From NCBI GenBank assembly GCA_030248215.1, contig JASANG010001767.1, positions 72,501 through 136,500 on the forward strand: a stretch of DNA of 64,000 nt, given 5' to 3'. The DNA is from Enoplolaimus lenunculus (Eukaryota; Nematoda; Enoplea; Enoplida; Thoracostomopsidae). How positions within the stretch are numbered: position 1 is the first letter of the stretch; every line of letters begins with the position of its first letter. Positions 10,081 to 22,200 of this stretch are shown here, piece after piece. The notes under the pieces were generated by a model. That model was not told the DNA's origin. It did not search any database and saw only the letters and a list, made by a program, of their open reading frames with translations. The position numbers and the translations under genes were made by a program.

Positions 10081-11340
10081 ACTTAACCTTTAAACGTTCA
10101 ACAGTTTAGATTATTCACCTCGTGTTTCAGCACCATCCAAATCAGCAAAGATCAGCAGAGACCATGCCAGGTCCAAAAACTATCAAACTCAACTCAACTC
10201 AACTTTTCCTGTCCCTCCTAACCGCCTGCGCTCCCCCCCGAGGCCTTAGATATAAAATTTCGTAACCTCACGCCTACGAGATGCTACACCCGGGCGTCAG
10301 ATACTTGGATCGCCCAGGTGAACATCCCGCTACGGCCTACAAAACACATAACCCGGCGGTTTTAAAACCCAATGCGCCGTAATTCAGCGTCCATCGGGTT
10401 ATTCTCGCCAAAATATTTCCACGTAGCGGATTCATAAATCCAGTGGTCTCCCTACAATGAGTATAGATTGGTTTTTCGCAGAATTTGCAAAGTCTGGCAT
10501 AATTTTAAGTAAATATGGTTTATCTGTTTCGTTCTGTTTATGTAAGTTGAATTTAAAATTTTTTTGTTCAGCGAGTTGTTTACGTGAGAGTTGTACGCTT
10601 TTTTTGAACGAGCCGTATTGCCGATATCACTGACGCAGAACAAGCTTTGAGTACAACAGTATTTAGTTTTTAGTAAACGCATGAACTATCTGTTTTGTCA
10701 AAAAATTTTCAAGGTGTAACTTTGTCCCGTATTCTCATTTGCGATGGGTTTCGTAACTTTTGAACCAAAGACGGCTGAGGTTCAAAATTCATCAGATTTC
10801 TCGCAGACAATTGTTCTACTGCACCAATTTTGAGTTTAGCACCTGCAATAGTTAGTGAGTTTGAAACCCCATTACTAACTGATAATAGTTCCTTTGAGAA
10901 TATAGGCCCTTATTCCACTTACCCCATATTAACGACAGCCATGCAGAATTACTGTAAAACCCGTTGCCAAGACAAGCCAATAATATTAATGATATTCTGT
11001 GAAGTTAGCGTTTCCTGCCATTTCATGAGCTGATTAAAAACCCTTGAATCAGTTCAAGTTAACTTTAGTTGGATTTCAATTGGTCCACAGACTGTGCCCA
11101 CACTACTTGTCAAATCACTGACGCAAGCCGTCTAGACATTAGTTCCTTTGCTATACGTATGCAGGCCTGGCTAAGAACCTGCTTTGTAAGGTATACCAGC
11201 GATGGTTAAAGTATTTTAATTTGAACTTAAATTTATTGGTAACAGTTTGATTGGGCGAGAAACTGGTTTATAAGCCGTAATTTTAATTTGTTGTGCCGAA
11301 AGTAAAATTAAACATATTTAAGCTAGAATAAACTTCACTT
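10081..11340. other. no gene seen
   Basis: Bases 10080-10440 are unusually GC-rich (CCCCCCGAGGCC, CACCCGGGCG) and might belong to the neighbouring fossil. The rest is AT-rich with short frames only. Confidence 0.4.
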
Positions 11341-11344
11341 ATTA

Positions 11345-11560
11345 CTATTTGTCGGTATATGTGATCGGTAAGTGTAAAGCAAAATGATTGTCATATATGT
11401 GCTCATATAAAGGAAACGAAAGTTGTTGCAACCGACGGCATAGTGTGGTGGTATCATGCTTGACTTTATTGCAAGAGCGCCGAGGTTCAAACCCGGCGTG
11501 ATTCTTAACTTTGGGCAAATCTTCGACCAGGGATCGTGCAGACCGTGTAGCTACGACACT
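11345..11560 (+). mobile_element. tRNA-related SINE, family 2
   Basis: Homologous to 55592-55830 over about 210 bp. The tRNA-like part has an A box (TAGTGTGGTGGTATCATG, 11441) and a B box (GGTTCAAACCC, 11484-11494). A shared non-tRNA head (GTCGGTATATGTG) and tail (GCAGACCGTGTAG) flank it. Confidence 0.65.
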
Positions 11561-11682
11561 ACTCTTAATAGCTATGTATTTATATATTAATAATTTAACG
11601 AATAATAATGTTTAGCTTACAAGTCAATGATGCTTTATATTCTGAACGTTCACTGGCAGAATTCTAATCAGGGATAGACTCC

Positions 11683-11853
11683 GGCCCATGTATAGAACAG
11701 GGCCGGAACGTTTCCCGGCGGGACTGTAATAGAGTAAGCATAATCTTTAGATTAATTTTTGTCTGCTTAGGCTTAGGCTTAGGCTTAGCCCTTAGGCGTA
11801 GGTTTTAGAAATACGTTTACACTACTCTTCCGGCCCTATTCTATACAATGGTC
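11683..11853. mobile_element. TTAGGC-MITE, TGTATAGAACAGGG subfamily
   Basis: Left end GGCCCATGTATAGAACAGGG, right end CCTATTCTATACAATGGTC; tract of (TTAGGC)3 inside. Flanks TAGACTCC and AAGACTCC match in 7 of 8 bases. Confidence 0.85.
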
Positions 11854-12119
11854 AAGACTCCTATTGATTAGGTTTAAAAATGAGACCACTTAATCGGGCC
11901 GCTATAGTATGTAGCGTGTAGCCATGGGCACCAGAATGTCCAATGGGCGCAGCTGTACCTTGCGGGAAAACCAGAAGCAAAGTTCAACAACAGTAGGTAT
12001 CCATAGGAAGCAGTCACCCTACAGTTTGGTCGAAAGCAGAGTTGGATTTTTTCCGCAAAAATTGAATCGGCTGGAAAAACGGTTTTTCCGTTTTTGTCCG
12101 GAAAAACCGAAAACACGGA

Positions 12120-12815
12120 AAAATTGAAAATTATTTACTAATGCTACCGCAAGAAGCGCAAAAACGTTGATGGATGATTCGTCTAGTGAAAAAATGACGT
12201 TAGGTGAATCAAATTACAATTTTATGAAATATAATAATTTGATAAACACATTATGATAAGTATAAATACTTTACACAGTACAGAGCTGTCGCATGCCTAA
12301 AAATGTTCTTAAACCAGTTAAGGTGGCCGCAAGCTTGAAGGGTTGAGTCCTGCAAAGCCAACCGTTGTAGGTGTATTGATATATAAAAAACGAAATTAAT
12401 CAGAAGTTAGGTTCCGCACTAAACGCTGCATATATATATGCAATAAATGTTGTTTGTATCAAAGAAAAAAGAAAATCTCAAATAGATACAGCAATCACTT
12501 TAAAGATTAAACAAGTATATAGTAGCGTAGCAGGGATACGACTAGCATTCTGGTTTGATTAGGAAACCGCTTGTATAACATACTTTTTAGCACCGTAGGA
12601 CTGCTGGGCGAGAGCAGACGCAACTCTACTCGCCCTGTGTCCGTCTCTGAGGAGCCATTGGCTTCCGCGATGTTTTGTCAATAATTACTGAGATCATAAT
12701 AAATAGAATTTTTTCGTTTTTTGCCATTTTTGCCAACCCCTCCTCGACAAAAAACAAAAAAAACCCGAAAAAAACCGTGTTTCCGTTGGCTTTTTTCGGA
12801 TCTGCCATTGACTGA
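12120..12815. other. no gene seen
   Basis: AT-rich, with overlapping short frames on both strands at 12626-12942 that are shadows of A/T-rich and repeat sequence. Confidence 0.4.
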
Positions 12816-12817
12816 AT

Positions 12818-12922
12818 TTGCAGCTGCAAGATTTGTCCAAAAACCAATTAATAAAACGTACAACTACGAAATTGCAGCTGCAAGTTTCGACTGCAAAAAC
12901 TTGAATGTGTGAATTGGGTTTA
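12818..12922. mobile_element. CAGCTG-rich MITE fragment
   Basis: Two TTGCAGCTGCAAG blocks and a right end AACTTGAATGTGTGAATTGG. It ends about 180 bp upstream of the GT92 gene start. Confidence 0.55.
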
Positions 12923-13105
12923 AACGAATACAGTTTCACCAATTTTTTTATTTATAATATTTACACGACATAATATTAATATCTTTACCCATTCTCATAT
13001 GTGTGATAATAGTTTACTTTTCGCCGAAAAGTTTTTGTATAAATTGGCTGGCAACATTTGCAATCGCCGACCTGATAAGAACCTAATTCAGTATTCTACA
13101 ACTAA

Positions 13106-14530
13106 ATGAAACCAACCACGTCTTGGAAACGATTACGAAATTTAACAATTGTTGCAATATTCGGCATCGCAGTAACCATACGTATACATCTACTTCCGCC
13201 TATTGATGAATGTCCTGCCTCAGATCAGGCCGTACATAAACCCGACGTCAACGTGTCATATTCGAATTTAGCGTTGAGAATTTCAAAATTTCAAAGCGAC
13301 TGGTATCAAATTCCACAACATCATTACTATTTTTATTCTGCATTTCTTGACAATCGTACTGCACTACGTGAGCAAGGTCCCGCAGTACGTATAATTGCAC
13401 TATTGCACACAACACTCAACTATGAAACTGCATTTCGTTGTAACGCATGGAGTTCAGAAGGCACGTCGGCGCCTGCAATGCCGCTATGGACCGTTCCAGC
13501 GCGGATATCAAAAACTGGTATTGGCTCAATTGTGAACCGTCGGATTTATCGCGAAGTTATCATTTCGTGTCGTGTTCCGGCGGAATTTACACAAAACGTT
13601 CAATATTTACCGACATTTTTCGTATCAATTGTATACAAAACCGAAGAATCGGCCAAAATTCCGGTTGACACTGCGTTTGCTGGCAACGGTTCACAAAGTG
13701 ACAACAGAAAATTTATGATTAATTGCGTTTCAATAACGTACGGTAGTGTACATCCGGTTCGACTCGTAGAATGGCTGGAAATGCAGTTGCTGTGGAACGT
13801 TAGTGCAGTTTATATTCATTATATTAATATTGCACCGGATACGCTTGCAGTCCTTGAATATTATGCAAATCGTAGTTTTGTATTTTTGCATAATATGACA
13901 ATGCCATTCGCTAATGATGGACACGAAATGAAACACAAACTACTCGCAATGGAATCTCCGGCAATTAATGATTGTATGTATCGGACGTCGCCGTATTTTC
14001 GCTATATTGCAGCGTACGATATTGATGAATTTATTGTACCTAAAATTGGTTCCGGAACGTATCCGGATATGATCGGGCAGCTAAAACAAATCCACAATGT
14101 GCCAGTCGCAAGTGTTATGCTTCGATTTCAAAATGAATTTTTCTTTTTCGAATATCCACGTGACGTCAACGAAACGTTTTTCAATCCGCAAACAAAACTG
14201 ATGAGTTTAAATTATACTCGACGTGCTCGAGTGGGCCCGGATCGGCTTCATAAATCTATACTCGATAGCCGAGCTTGTATAACCAATCAGAATCATCGTT
14301 GTTTAGAGTGGACCAAAGAACAAAAACACAAGCATAACATTTATGTGTCACCTGCATACGCTGTCAAACATCACTACAAGAATTGTCCGGCATTTAAAGA
14401 AAATTGCCATGTATGGCTTAACTATTCAGTATCCGACACAACCATCGTTAAGTACGCCAAACGTATTGAAAGCCGTGTGGATCGCGTTTTGAATGAGCTA
14501 AACCTGCTTCAAAGCACCAATAAAACGTAA
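13106..14530 (+). CDS. family 92 (DUF23-type) glycosyltransferase
   Basis: One uninterrupted 474-codon frame. Residues about 12-30 (LTIVAIFGIAVTIRIHLL) after a basic N-terminus form a type II signal anchor, so the enzyme should sit in the Golgi with its catalytic part in the lumen. The GT92 core is clear: an EWLEMQLLWNVSAVYIHY segment near residues 221-238, NDCMYR near 290, and YDIDEF with the D305-I-D307 metal and sugar-nucleotide site. C-terminal KHHY and Cys residues fit the family. Known GT92 members add galactose, for example to core fucose of N-glycans in nematodes and to other glycans. The chosen ATG is the first in frame and places the anchor correctly. No introns, unlike the other large gene here. 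Acceptor unknown. Confidence 0.9.
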   Translation: MKPTTSWKRLRNLTIVAIFGIAVTIRIHLLPPIDECPASDQAVHKPDVNVSYSNLALRISKFQSDWYQIPQHHYYFYSAFLDNRTALREQGPAVRIIALLHTTLNYETAFRCNAWSSEGTSAPAMPLWTVPARISKTGIGSIVNRRIYREVIISCRVPAEFTQNVQYLPTFFVSIVYKTEESAKIPVDTAFAGNGSQSDNRKFMINCVSITYGSVHPVRLVEWLEMQLLWNVSAVYIHYINIAPDTLAVLEYYANRSFVFLHNMTMPFANDGHEMKHKLLAMESPAINDCMYRTSPYFRYIAAYDIDEFIVPKIGSGTYPDMIGQLKQIHNVPVASVMLRFQNEFFFFEYPRDVNETFFNPQTKLMSLNYTRRARVGPDRLHKSILDSRACITNQNHRCLEWTKEQKHKHNIYVSPAYAVKHHYKNCPAFKENCHVWLNYSVSDTTIVKYAKRIESRVDRVLNELNLLQSTNKT

Positions 14531-14635
14531 ATTTGACTGAATCATTTTTTCCAAGCTGATATTAGCGTTCAAAAGTCAGGTTGAAATCGGAGTCAACGAA
14601 TGATGCTACTATACAATGTGTGACGGGTGTTGCAA

Positions 14636-14960
14636 TAAAGGGCGTACCGTTTTTGCGCGAGTCTGCTGTATAGAGTAAAGCTTAAACTTTAGACTATTTT
14701 TTGGTTTCGGCTTGCACCTAGGCTTGGGTATAGGATTAGTGGCCAGACCAATATTTACGTTGATGAGCGTAACAGTAGTATAAGCATATTCCAAAGTCTA
14801 AGCCTCTAAAGTTAATACCAAGCGTATGCTTCAGCATAAAAATAAGTCTATAACTATGTATTAAAGCCTAAACTTAAGCCTAAGCCTAAGCAAAAATTTA
14901 GTATAAAGCTTAATAAGCTGTATACGCTATTGCAGTGGCGTGCGAAAACGGTACGCCGCC
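14636..14960. mobile_element. TTAGGC-MITE remnants, degenerate
   Basis: Pieces of both arms (CGTACCGTTTTTGCGCGAGT, GAGCGTAACAGTAGTATAAG, TAAGCCTAAGCCTAAGC) with indels. Probably two overlapping old copies just after the GT92 gene. Confidence 0.5.
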
Positions 14961-15106
14961 CAAAGTAACACGGGGCCGGCTTAGTTATCGGCCTAGGTAT
15001 CCTTACGCTGACATCTAGGGTTAGGAGCCATGCTTAGATGAAAGTTGGACCATTTTGCGCGGAAGTTAAGCTTGTGAATTCCACTAATTTTGTTTAGGCT
15101 CAGGTT

Positions 15107-15376
15107 TTAACCCTTTCTCACATGAATATTTTCTATTTCCCCTAAGACCTACTTTTATGCTAGGATTCGAACTCCAGTGACTGGAGCGGGAGGCGTATAC
15201 CATCACCACTCAGCTATAGGAGCTTGACGCTCGAGCCCGAGGGGCTCTCACGTCTTGTGGTGATTTGGTACTACGTATACGTGTTGCAATTGTTAAACAC
15301 GGTGCGATATATACTATTTAACGTATATACACTGTGCTGAGTTGCCTATAGGCAACTCAATGTGAGAAGGGGTTAT
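15107..15376 (-). mobile_element. TTAA-target MITE carrying a tRNA-like promoter
   Basis: Left TTAACCCTTTCTCACATGAA, right CAATGTGAGAAGGGGTTAT. The minus-strand tRNA-like module has an A box TAGCTGAGTGGTGA and B box GAGTTCGAATCC. It is followed 25 bp later by another copy in the same orientation. Confidence 0.85.
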
Positions 15377-15401
15377 AGATAGTAAACTGAAAATTTTTCG
15401 C

Positions 15402-15615
15402 TTAACCCTTTCTCACATGATTGTTTTCTATTTCACCTGAGACCTACTTTTATGCTAGGATTCGAACTCCAGTGAGTGGAGTGGGAGGCGTACACCGTCA
15501 CCACTCAGCTATAGGACTTGACGCTCGAGCCCGAGGCACGGTTCGATTTATACTATTTAACGTATATACACTGCGCTAAGTTGCCTATAGGCAATTCAAT
15601 GTGAGAAGGGGTTAA
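15402..15615 (-). mobile_element. TTAA-target MITE carrying a tRNA-like promoter, internally deleted
   Basis: Perfect TTAA at both ends. Lacks about 55 bp between the CTCGAGCCCGAG motif and the GATTTATACTATTTAACG segment that other copies have. tRNA-like module intact. Confidence 0.85.
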
Positions 15616-15629
15616 GCTTATATAGACTA

Positions 15630-16079
15630 CTGCAGTGACCCGAATACGAGGGCGCGGGGTAATAAGAGGGGGTCCCCAATTTGAGTTCCAATCAATAGGA
15701 GTCCGGATCCTTAAGAAGAGGCCATAAGCGGAAAGAGTCCCTAAACCCTAATTAGAGTCCATAAATGACAATTATCCCAAATAGTAGCGCAAAGATGACT
15801 CCAGGCCAAATAATTTGAATCCGAAACTTTAAAGCGTACTTAAATTTTGACAGTACATTCTTAAATATAACATTGCATTATCGCTCAAGCTATTGACACA
15901 AGACAAATAAGATATATGTTTAATTCAACGGATAATTGCACTACCGGATATATATCAGTGACGAAGGGAGGCGGAGCGTGGGTTAAAAATAAATAATAGT
16001 CCGTAACCGGATAACAAGGGGGGCACCCTCTGGAGAGGGTAAATAATATCAGTCCCCCCTCTTATTCGGGTCACTACAG
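15630..16079. mobile_element. CTGTAGTG-MITE (TA-target, mariner-like), 450 bp
   Basis: Ends CTGCAGTGACCCGAATACG and its inverse CTTATTCGGGTCACTACAG, each flanked by TA. The interior has GAGGGGG-type runs next to the ends and no coding frame. Full relatives at 41974 and 58559. Confidence 0.85.
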
Positions 16080-16284
16080 TAAGCAATAAACTTTTACTGC
16101 CGTCACGATTCTCAAAATACAATTGACCTAAACAATGATTTTGATCTCTACCTGTGTTTATGCGATTCTTGGTTTAAGGTCATCATCTGCTATATTTTTC
16201 AAGTTTTAGCCTTGAAACCGATTTATCGCTAATCCATAAACGTAGCCCAAATGAAACTAATTGTGTAATAAAGTATAAAACTCT

Positions 16285-16458
16285 GATTACCCGTGAACAG
16301 CAGCCTAAACCTAAGCCTAATCATAGACATTTTTTGCTCGGCTTAGGTTTAGGCTTAGGCTTTTAGGCTTAGGAATACACTCATTCTTGCGCTTAGGCTT
16401 AGGCTTAGACTAGGAATATGGTTATAATACTGTTCCGCCCCTGTTCTTTTCATTGGCC
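16285..16458. mobile_element. TTAGGC-MITE, 5' end worn
   Basis: Right half is good: GCGCTTAGGCTTAGGCTTAG, then AATACTGTTCCGCCCCTGTT and CATTGGCC. Left end not found. Confidence 0.65.
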
Positions 16459-16739
16459 ATAGTCCAAGCGAAAGCCTAAGAATTACAACTAATTGTTCGG
16501 AACCCGTCCTGTACCAGAACAAATCTGTGAAGGAGGTTGTTGATTATAAAATAAAACCAGAAACTTATTCATGTGAGAAAGGCTTAAATAGAAAAATTGA
16601 ACACCAATAAACGTTTCATAAAACGACGTGTGAATCTACGACAATTTGTCGTAAAACACTTTGTCATCCGAGAGCTTCCTAAGCCTAAGCCTAAACCCTA
16701 AACTTAACGATGAGCAGACAGCAAAATGTTAAGTTGACA

Positions 16740-17110
16740 ACGATTTCAGATTTACAAGTTGTCGGTGGACGAGTTGGCGGGCGACGAATTGTATAAATAC
16801 CAGAATTATTGGCCGGAAAAAATTACCAGAAAAAAAATAGTTGTTTTCCATTTCCGGAAAAATGAAAAGCGAATTTGCAAGGAACAGTGGTACATTCAGT
16901 GGCATGCAAATTTTAAGACGTTGTAGACCCTTTATCGACTCTTGGTCGAACCAATCAGGGTGTATAATCATATCGAGTAAAGTTTGTTTACAAAGTTGAT
17001 TACAGAGCATAAAGCTGCAAAACACACAAATTTTTTTGCATGTGTTTTAAACCATGAATTTCTTGAATCTACGACAATTCGTCGCCCGACAACTTGTCGA
17101 CCAACAGTGT
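16740..17110. repeat. candidate foldback repeat, ACAAGTTGTCGG type
   Basis: Left arm ACAAGTTGTCGGTGGACGAG then GGCGACGAATTGT; the right arm near 17065-17105 is its inverse (GACAATTCGTCGCCCGACAA). A third similar piece lies near 16640. Boundaries uncertain. Confidence 0.4.
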
Positions 17111-17670
17111 CCTAAAGCCCGTGAATCAATCTAAGCATAATCCCAAGCATAATCCTCAGCGTAAGCCTAAACATAGTGATGAGTAGCGAAACGTCGAGTC
17201 TATCAAATTTCAGATTAAAAAGATTTGGCCGACTAATTGTCGTGATACTGAATTTCTAGTCCGTGTCTCTGCACTTATATACTCGAACGACGCTTTTGAA
17301 CGGAAAACCTTAAACCGCACCTAATTGCACGAAAAACTGTCGTTACAGAATTGAATTTAATAAAGGGCAACGTGCAACGCAAAATTTTCCGGAGCTGAAG
17401 GTAAAGCAAAATATTGCAAATATTAACAACTAGCCAACCAGTTTGCGCAATGAGCAAGTTAGTGAATACACAACAACCTGTATGCAACTTTTCTTTTCAA
17501 AGAACAATCACGTTTCTGTTCTTAGAAATAATATTGTGAACATATTAATGCTGGAAAGTTGCCCCAAATACGTATCTTGCTTCTCTAATCTCTAAGTGCT
17601 CCTAGTACCCTTGTCTACCAGTGGGCAGAGTATAATACCTAAATATGGGCCAACAATTTTGTGAAGTCCA

Positions 17671-17890
17671 GACAAATTTTTAGTTGAGTGTTCGTTGGGC
17701 ACCGCACCTAGACAACGTAAATAATTTTACAATCAAAATTGCTGGAACCTCTGACCAAAATTCTACCGAAGCCAGAGGACACGATGATCTGCTGAACCAA
17801 ACAACCGGTTACACTCTGACTGTAATTGGATACTCATCACTTTGCACAGCAGTGGCTCAAAATCGACTCTGGTGGACCCGGTCCCTATAA
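17671..17890 (+). CDS. candidate exon, fibronectin type III-like
   Basis: After a TTTTTAG acceptor-like site the frame reads LSVRWAPHLDNV, then NFTIKIAG, then QTTGYTLTVIGYSS, the spacing of strands B, C and F of a fibronectin III fold. The frame ends at a TAA at 17890. No partner exon or good donor was found, so this may be a lone exon, a relic or chance. Confidence 0.25.
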
Positions 17891-17969
17891 CGTCTTTACC
17901 ATACTTACCGGCCAATTAGTCCAGACTCCAAAGGCTATTATTGTTTTTGGATTGCACCATCATGTTAAC

Positions 17970-18160
17970 GGCCCATGTAATAAGGGGCGGAACGTTTTTC
18001 TATGAGACTAGAATAGAGCAAGCTTAAGCTTTAGACTGATTTTTTGCTTGACTTAGGCTTAAGTGTAGGCTTAGGAATATGCTCATTCTTACGCTTTAGG
18101 TTTAGGCATAGGAATATGCTTATAAGTAATACCATTCCGCCCCTGTTCTTTACATTGGCC
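17970..18160. mobile_element. TTAGGC-MITE with 8-bp target duplication
   Basis: Left GGCCCATGTAATAAGGGGCG, right CCCCTGTTCTTTACATTGGC(C). Flanks ATGTTAAC and ATTTTAAC match in 7 of 8. Confidence 0.85.
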
Positions 18161-18389
18161 ATTTTAACCGAAATTTTGGTTCCTGTCGAAATTTTTTCCA
18201 ACGTTCTCAGAAATGTTTTTATATTTGCGCATTTGCTCAATGATTTGAATATTTCAGCCTGCCCTAATTATTTTTACCCGATAGCAGTTCAATGAAAAAT
18301 TCAATGCACAATCTAATGCTTACACAGTTTTACTATGAAAGCAAACATACGCGTTCAATATTTTGAGGTACCGTATTAAGGTGGCGCAT

Positions 18390-18540
18390 ATTCGTCGTTC
18401 GACGCCGTCCGTCTCAGTGCGATACCGTACGCAAATTACACACGTACGCTACCGTAGTGACTGACGGCGCCGTGCGGGTGACGGTCGGACCGTACGGGTG
18501 GCGGTCGGCGCCGGACGGGTCACGGTCGGCACCGAATGTC
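18390..18540. mobile_element. CGTACG-MITE (PIF/Harbinger-like), partial
   Basis: GC-rich block with about 21-bp units (CGCCGTGCGGGTGACGGTCG) and the shared CGTACGCAAATTACAC core. Ends worn. Confidence 0.55.
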
Positions 18541-18985
18541 AACAAAAATACAGCACAAAAATTATTTTTGAACGGGTTTTTTGGCAGTTGGATACTGAAC
18601 TTGAAAAATCGATTGCGTTGAATGTATAATGCGAAAAAATTAGGTAGTGACTTTATCAGCCTCAGTTCGAAAGTCATTCGCTCCATTTATACAAACAATG
18701 TTTATTAACCTACAATTATATTAAGCTAAAATAATACACACTGACATTACTCTCGAACAAAGAAACACCTGTTAAACAACATCCTAGCATTTTATGCAGT
18801 TTCAGACAATACTCAGGGATACGACGCTACGTAGCTACGCGTTCTCAACAACCACTAGAAAATTTTTCAATCTTCTCCGGTCAGAAACGCCGTTCGATGT
18901 ATATATAGGGTTTGGAACGCAAAAGAGCGTTTAAAATAGTATTTTATTGGTGACACGATTCTCAAATTCGCTTCCCAAACTTGTC
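18541..18985. other. no gene seen
   Basis: AT-rich spacer between a repeat and the 3' side of the SDHA gene; part may be its 3' untranslated region. No clear signals. Confidence 0.35.
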
Positions 18986-18989
18986 GTAC

Positions 18990-19185
18990 GTTTACTTTTT
19001 TAGGGGTGAACGTTTTTTGCGGGGCACTCCAACAGAGTGAGCTTAAGCTTTTCACTAATTTTTGCTTAGACTTAGACCTAGTCTTAGTTATAATCTTATC
19101 CTTACACTGACAGAGAGTTATGCTTACGATTATGCTTACAGAAATTGCAGTTACGCAAGTTACGCCCCTCAAAGTAACATATGTC
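18990..19185. mobile_element. TTAGGC-MITE, TGTTACTTTA-end subfamily, diverged
   Basis: Left TTACTTTTTTAGGGGTGAAC, right GTTACGCCCCTCAAAGTAAC. Most TTAGGC units are mutated. It lies about 100 bp past the SDHA stop codon. Confidence 0.6.
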
Positions 19186-19282
19186 TCAAACTTTGTCAAT
19201 GCCGATCCAACCGCAACTAATCAGAAACCCATAAAAACTGAGAACATCGCTTTTAAAATAAATAGCATTTTTCTAAACGTTT

Positions 19283-22200
19283 TCAATAACTACGTACTTT
19301 CGGCGGTACCCAGTCTACTTCGGCTTTATCTAAAGTGTGATCTGTGACAGGTCGGTAGTCAAGCGTTGATTCTCCAGATTGAATATTGGTTTTGACAAAA
19401 GTATGCTTTCTCCAATGATTTTCGAATGATTTTTTGGTTTGCCCTTCAACAGGTATTGAATAGTCCAGTTCGTCAATGCGGTCTTTGAAATCTTCACGCG
19501 CGTGTGCCCCACGACTCTCTTTGCGTGCCTACATATAAAGCAATATTATGGTGAAACACTTTTCAATTTTAATGCCCGAACCACTACACACAAAATTATT
19601 CGACCATATTTAAGAAAAATATTATCAGAGATTTAAGACTATTGTCTAAATACCGACTCCAGGCATATGTCTTGAACTGCATACTTTTAATTCTAAAATT
19701 TTTCAAAAATGAGTCTGAAATTTTCAGACTTGAAAATCTAAAATTTCAAACTTTGATTAACAATCGATAAATGATTAAGACAAATATTTCTGAAATATAA
19801 AACAAATAATGTCTGAAATACATTGATCAAAAATGATGTCTTACATATAAAACAAATGCCAGAAATACATAATTCATTCTGTTGATTTTTCAGACATACA
19901 AGTCTTAAAAACAAAGATTTTCCAGGAAACCAACTCCAAAATTTGAGATAAAGCTTTATAAAATAAGAGTCTTGAAATGTCAAGACAATTTTTTATCTAC
20001 CGTAGAATCATGCTACGATCAAAATTGCTGTTAAGACCAGGAATTTCCGTGTTTTTAACGTGTTCGGTTCCGGTATTCATTCCAGCACCTTTTCTGTATA
20101 TTTTCCGGTATTCATTCCAGCACCTTTTCTGTATATTTTCCGGTATTCTCTCGATGTTAGGAAATTTTCTACCTCAAACAAATAAAGCTAAACTTCTAGT
20201 TTGTAATAGCGCTCAGACGCATCTCGCAAAAATAAATTTTTCAGAATATTGTTCAGTATGCTCAATGATCCGTGGTTAAAAAATCCGGTAGTACGTACAC
20301 TTTCCTGTTCCGTTTCCAGTATTTTTAATTCCACTTTGGCGACGCTTAACCACACCAACACCATAAAAGGGTACATAATCTGACATCCGCAAGATCTAGT
20401 GATTTTTGGAATATTAGCGAAAGTGCACTGATTTATAAAAATAATCTCTACTGGAATGATGCAACCAATACAGTTACGCATAGAATTAAGTGCAACCGCA
20501 GTTGTGTTCCAAACCGCAGTTGTACAAAACATATGCTGATCCAGAAATTTCTGGAAGGAGGGCAGTGCGAGATATTATGACGAACCGGCGAAGCGAGCAA
20601 AAAGCCAAACCCAATTTTAGTTATAACCAGAAATTTTTGAAAAGAGGGCCGTGCGAGATATCGTGACGGACCGGCGAAGCGAACGAAAAGCCAAACACAG
20701 TTTTCGTCATAATCATTCCCTTAATGCAAAATCTTGATTTGGATCCTTGTTAGGGCGGGAGGCTACGCCGGGATGCTTCCCCTTGGATATGCCAGTAGTC
20801 CAAAAACATCACTTACCTCAGCAGCAGTAATCGTTTGAATTGCGTTTATCATCAAATTTTGCAGTTCTAAAGTTTCAACCAAGTCCGTATTCCAGATCAT
20901 GCTTCGATCGGTCAATTTAAGGTTGTTAAGCATTTTATATAACGACGATACCTTTGCTTTACCTTCCTGAAATTCAATTATGATTATTTTTTAGGCTTAG
21001 GCTCATGCTTAGCCTTAGGCTTAAAAGTCAAATTTCACTAAAAGTCATTTTTCGAAAAAACACCTAAACCTCGTGAGCGAAGCGAGCGAGAAGCCAAACG
21101 CAAATTAAGCGTACATACTTGTACACCGTTTTTGTATTTGGTTCGGCGAGGGATTCATTCGATTTCTAATAGGCAAAGGCAAGCAATTATAAGTCACAAC
21201 ACAAGCAGAATAGTCACGGGAAACGTCTATGCTAAAAATCTCAAAGAGGGGATAGCCGCTAACTGGGCTGAAAAATCTTATTAAAAAATCGGTTTGCCCC
21301 CTAAACCTTCCCCTGCATCTATCTAAGTTTCAGTCGCTACCTGGATATTTTTCAGGATACAACATACGTATTAGCTGAAGGATCACCAAACCAAAAACGC
21401 TCACCAACAAAGTATCGCCGGTCCTAAACACTCCGGCATAGAGTTGCATCGCTTTCTGTAAACTCAGCCGCAATTCAGCCGTTGGAATATCGCCTTTCGC
21501 ATGTCGTAGGGAATCAATATTCGCTACACTTTCTTCGCCGGCATTATGTACCAGTTCTGATATTGTTTCGCCAGGTTTATTCTCTTCGGCAATTGTTAAC
21601 GCGCAAGCGCGACCAAAAATAACCAAATCAAGTAACGAATTTGCCCCCAGACGATTGGCGCCGTGCACAGAGTGCACTGCAGCTTCACCGCATGCGTACA
21701 ACCCAGGTACTACCTGAACCAAAATACCCGAAGTATATATGTGCTTTAGGAGTTTTAAGGTTCAAAAAATTTACTTTTCTTCTTTGTCAGGCAGTAAACG
21801 GGGCGCTTTCCCCTCAATCGCCAGCGGCCTGGGGAAGCCGCAGTTTAGGACATTTAAAACTCGGATATAAAATTGCGACCGCAAACGTAGTACATAACAA
21901 ACGCAATCGCGATTATTGCGCACTAATTTCTGACCGTGATTGTAACGTAAAGGATTGCGCTATACTCGTGCAGCGCCGCCTGTCAGACTTGCAATACACA
22001 GTCCGGCGCCGTCCATCGCCTGTACGGAACCGTCCGTCACCGCGCAGTATCGTACGCAAAAAAATCACGGCGCCGTACGGGCGACAGACGGCGCCGTACG
22101 TGCGACAGACGGGGCCGTAAGGGTGACGCATGGCGACGTTCTGCGCCGGACGTCCAGTATACCGCATCCCTAATGGTTCGATAACACAGTTCTTTTAAGC

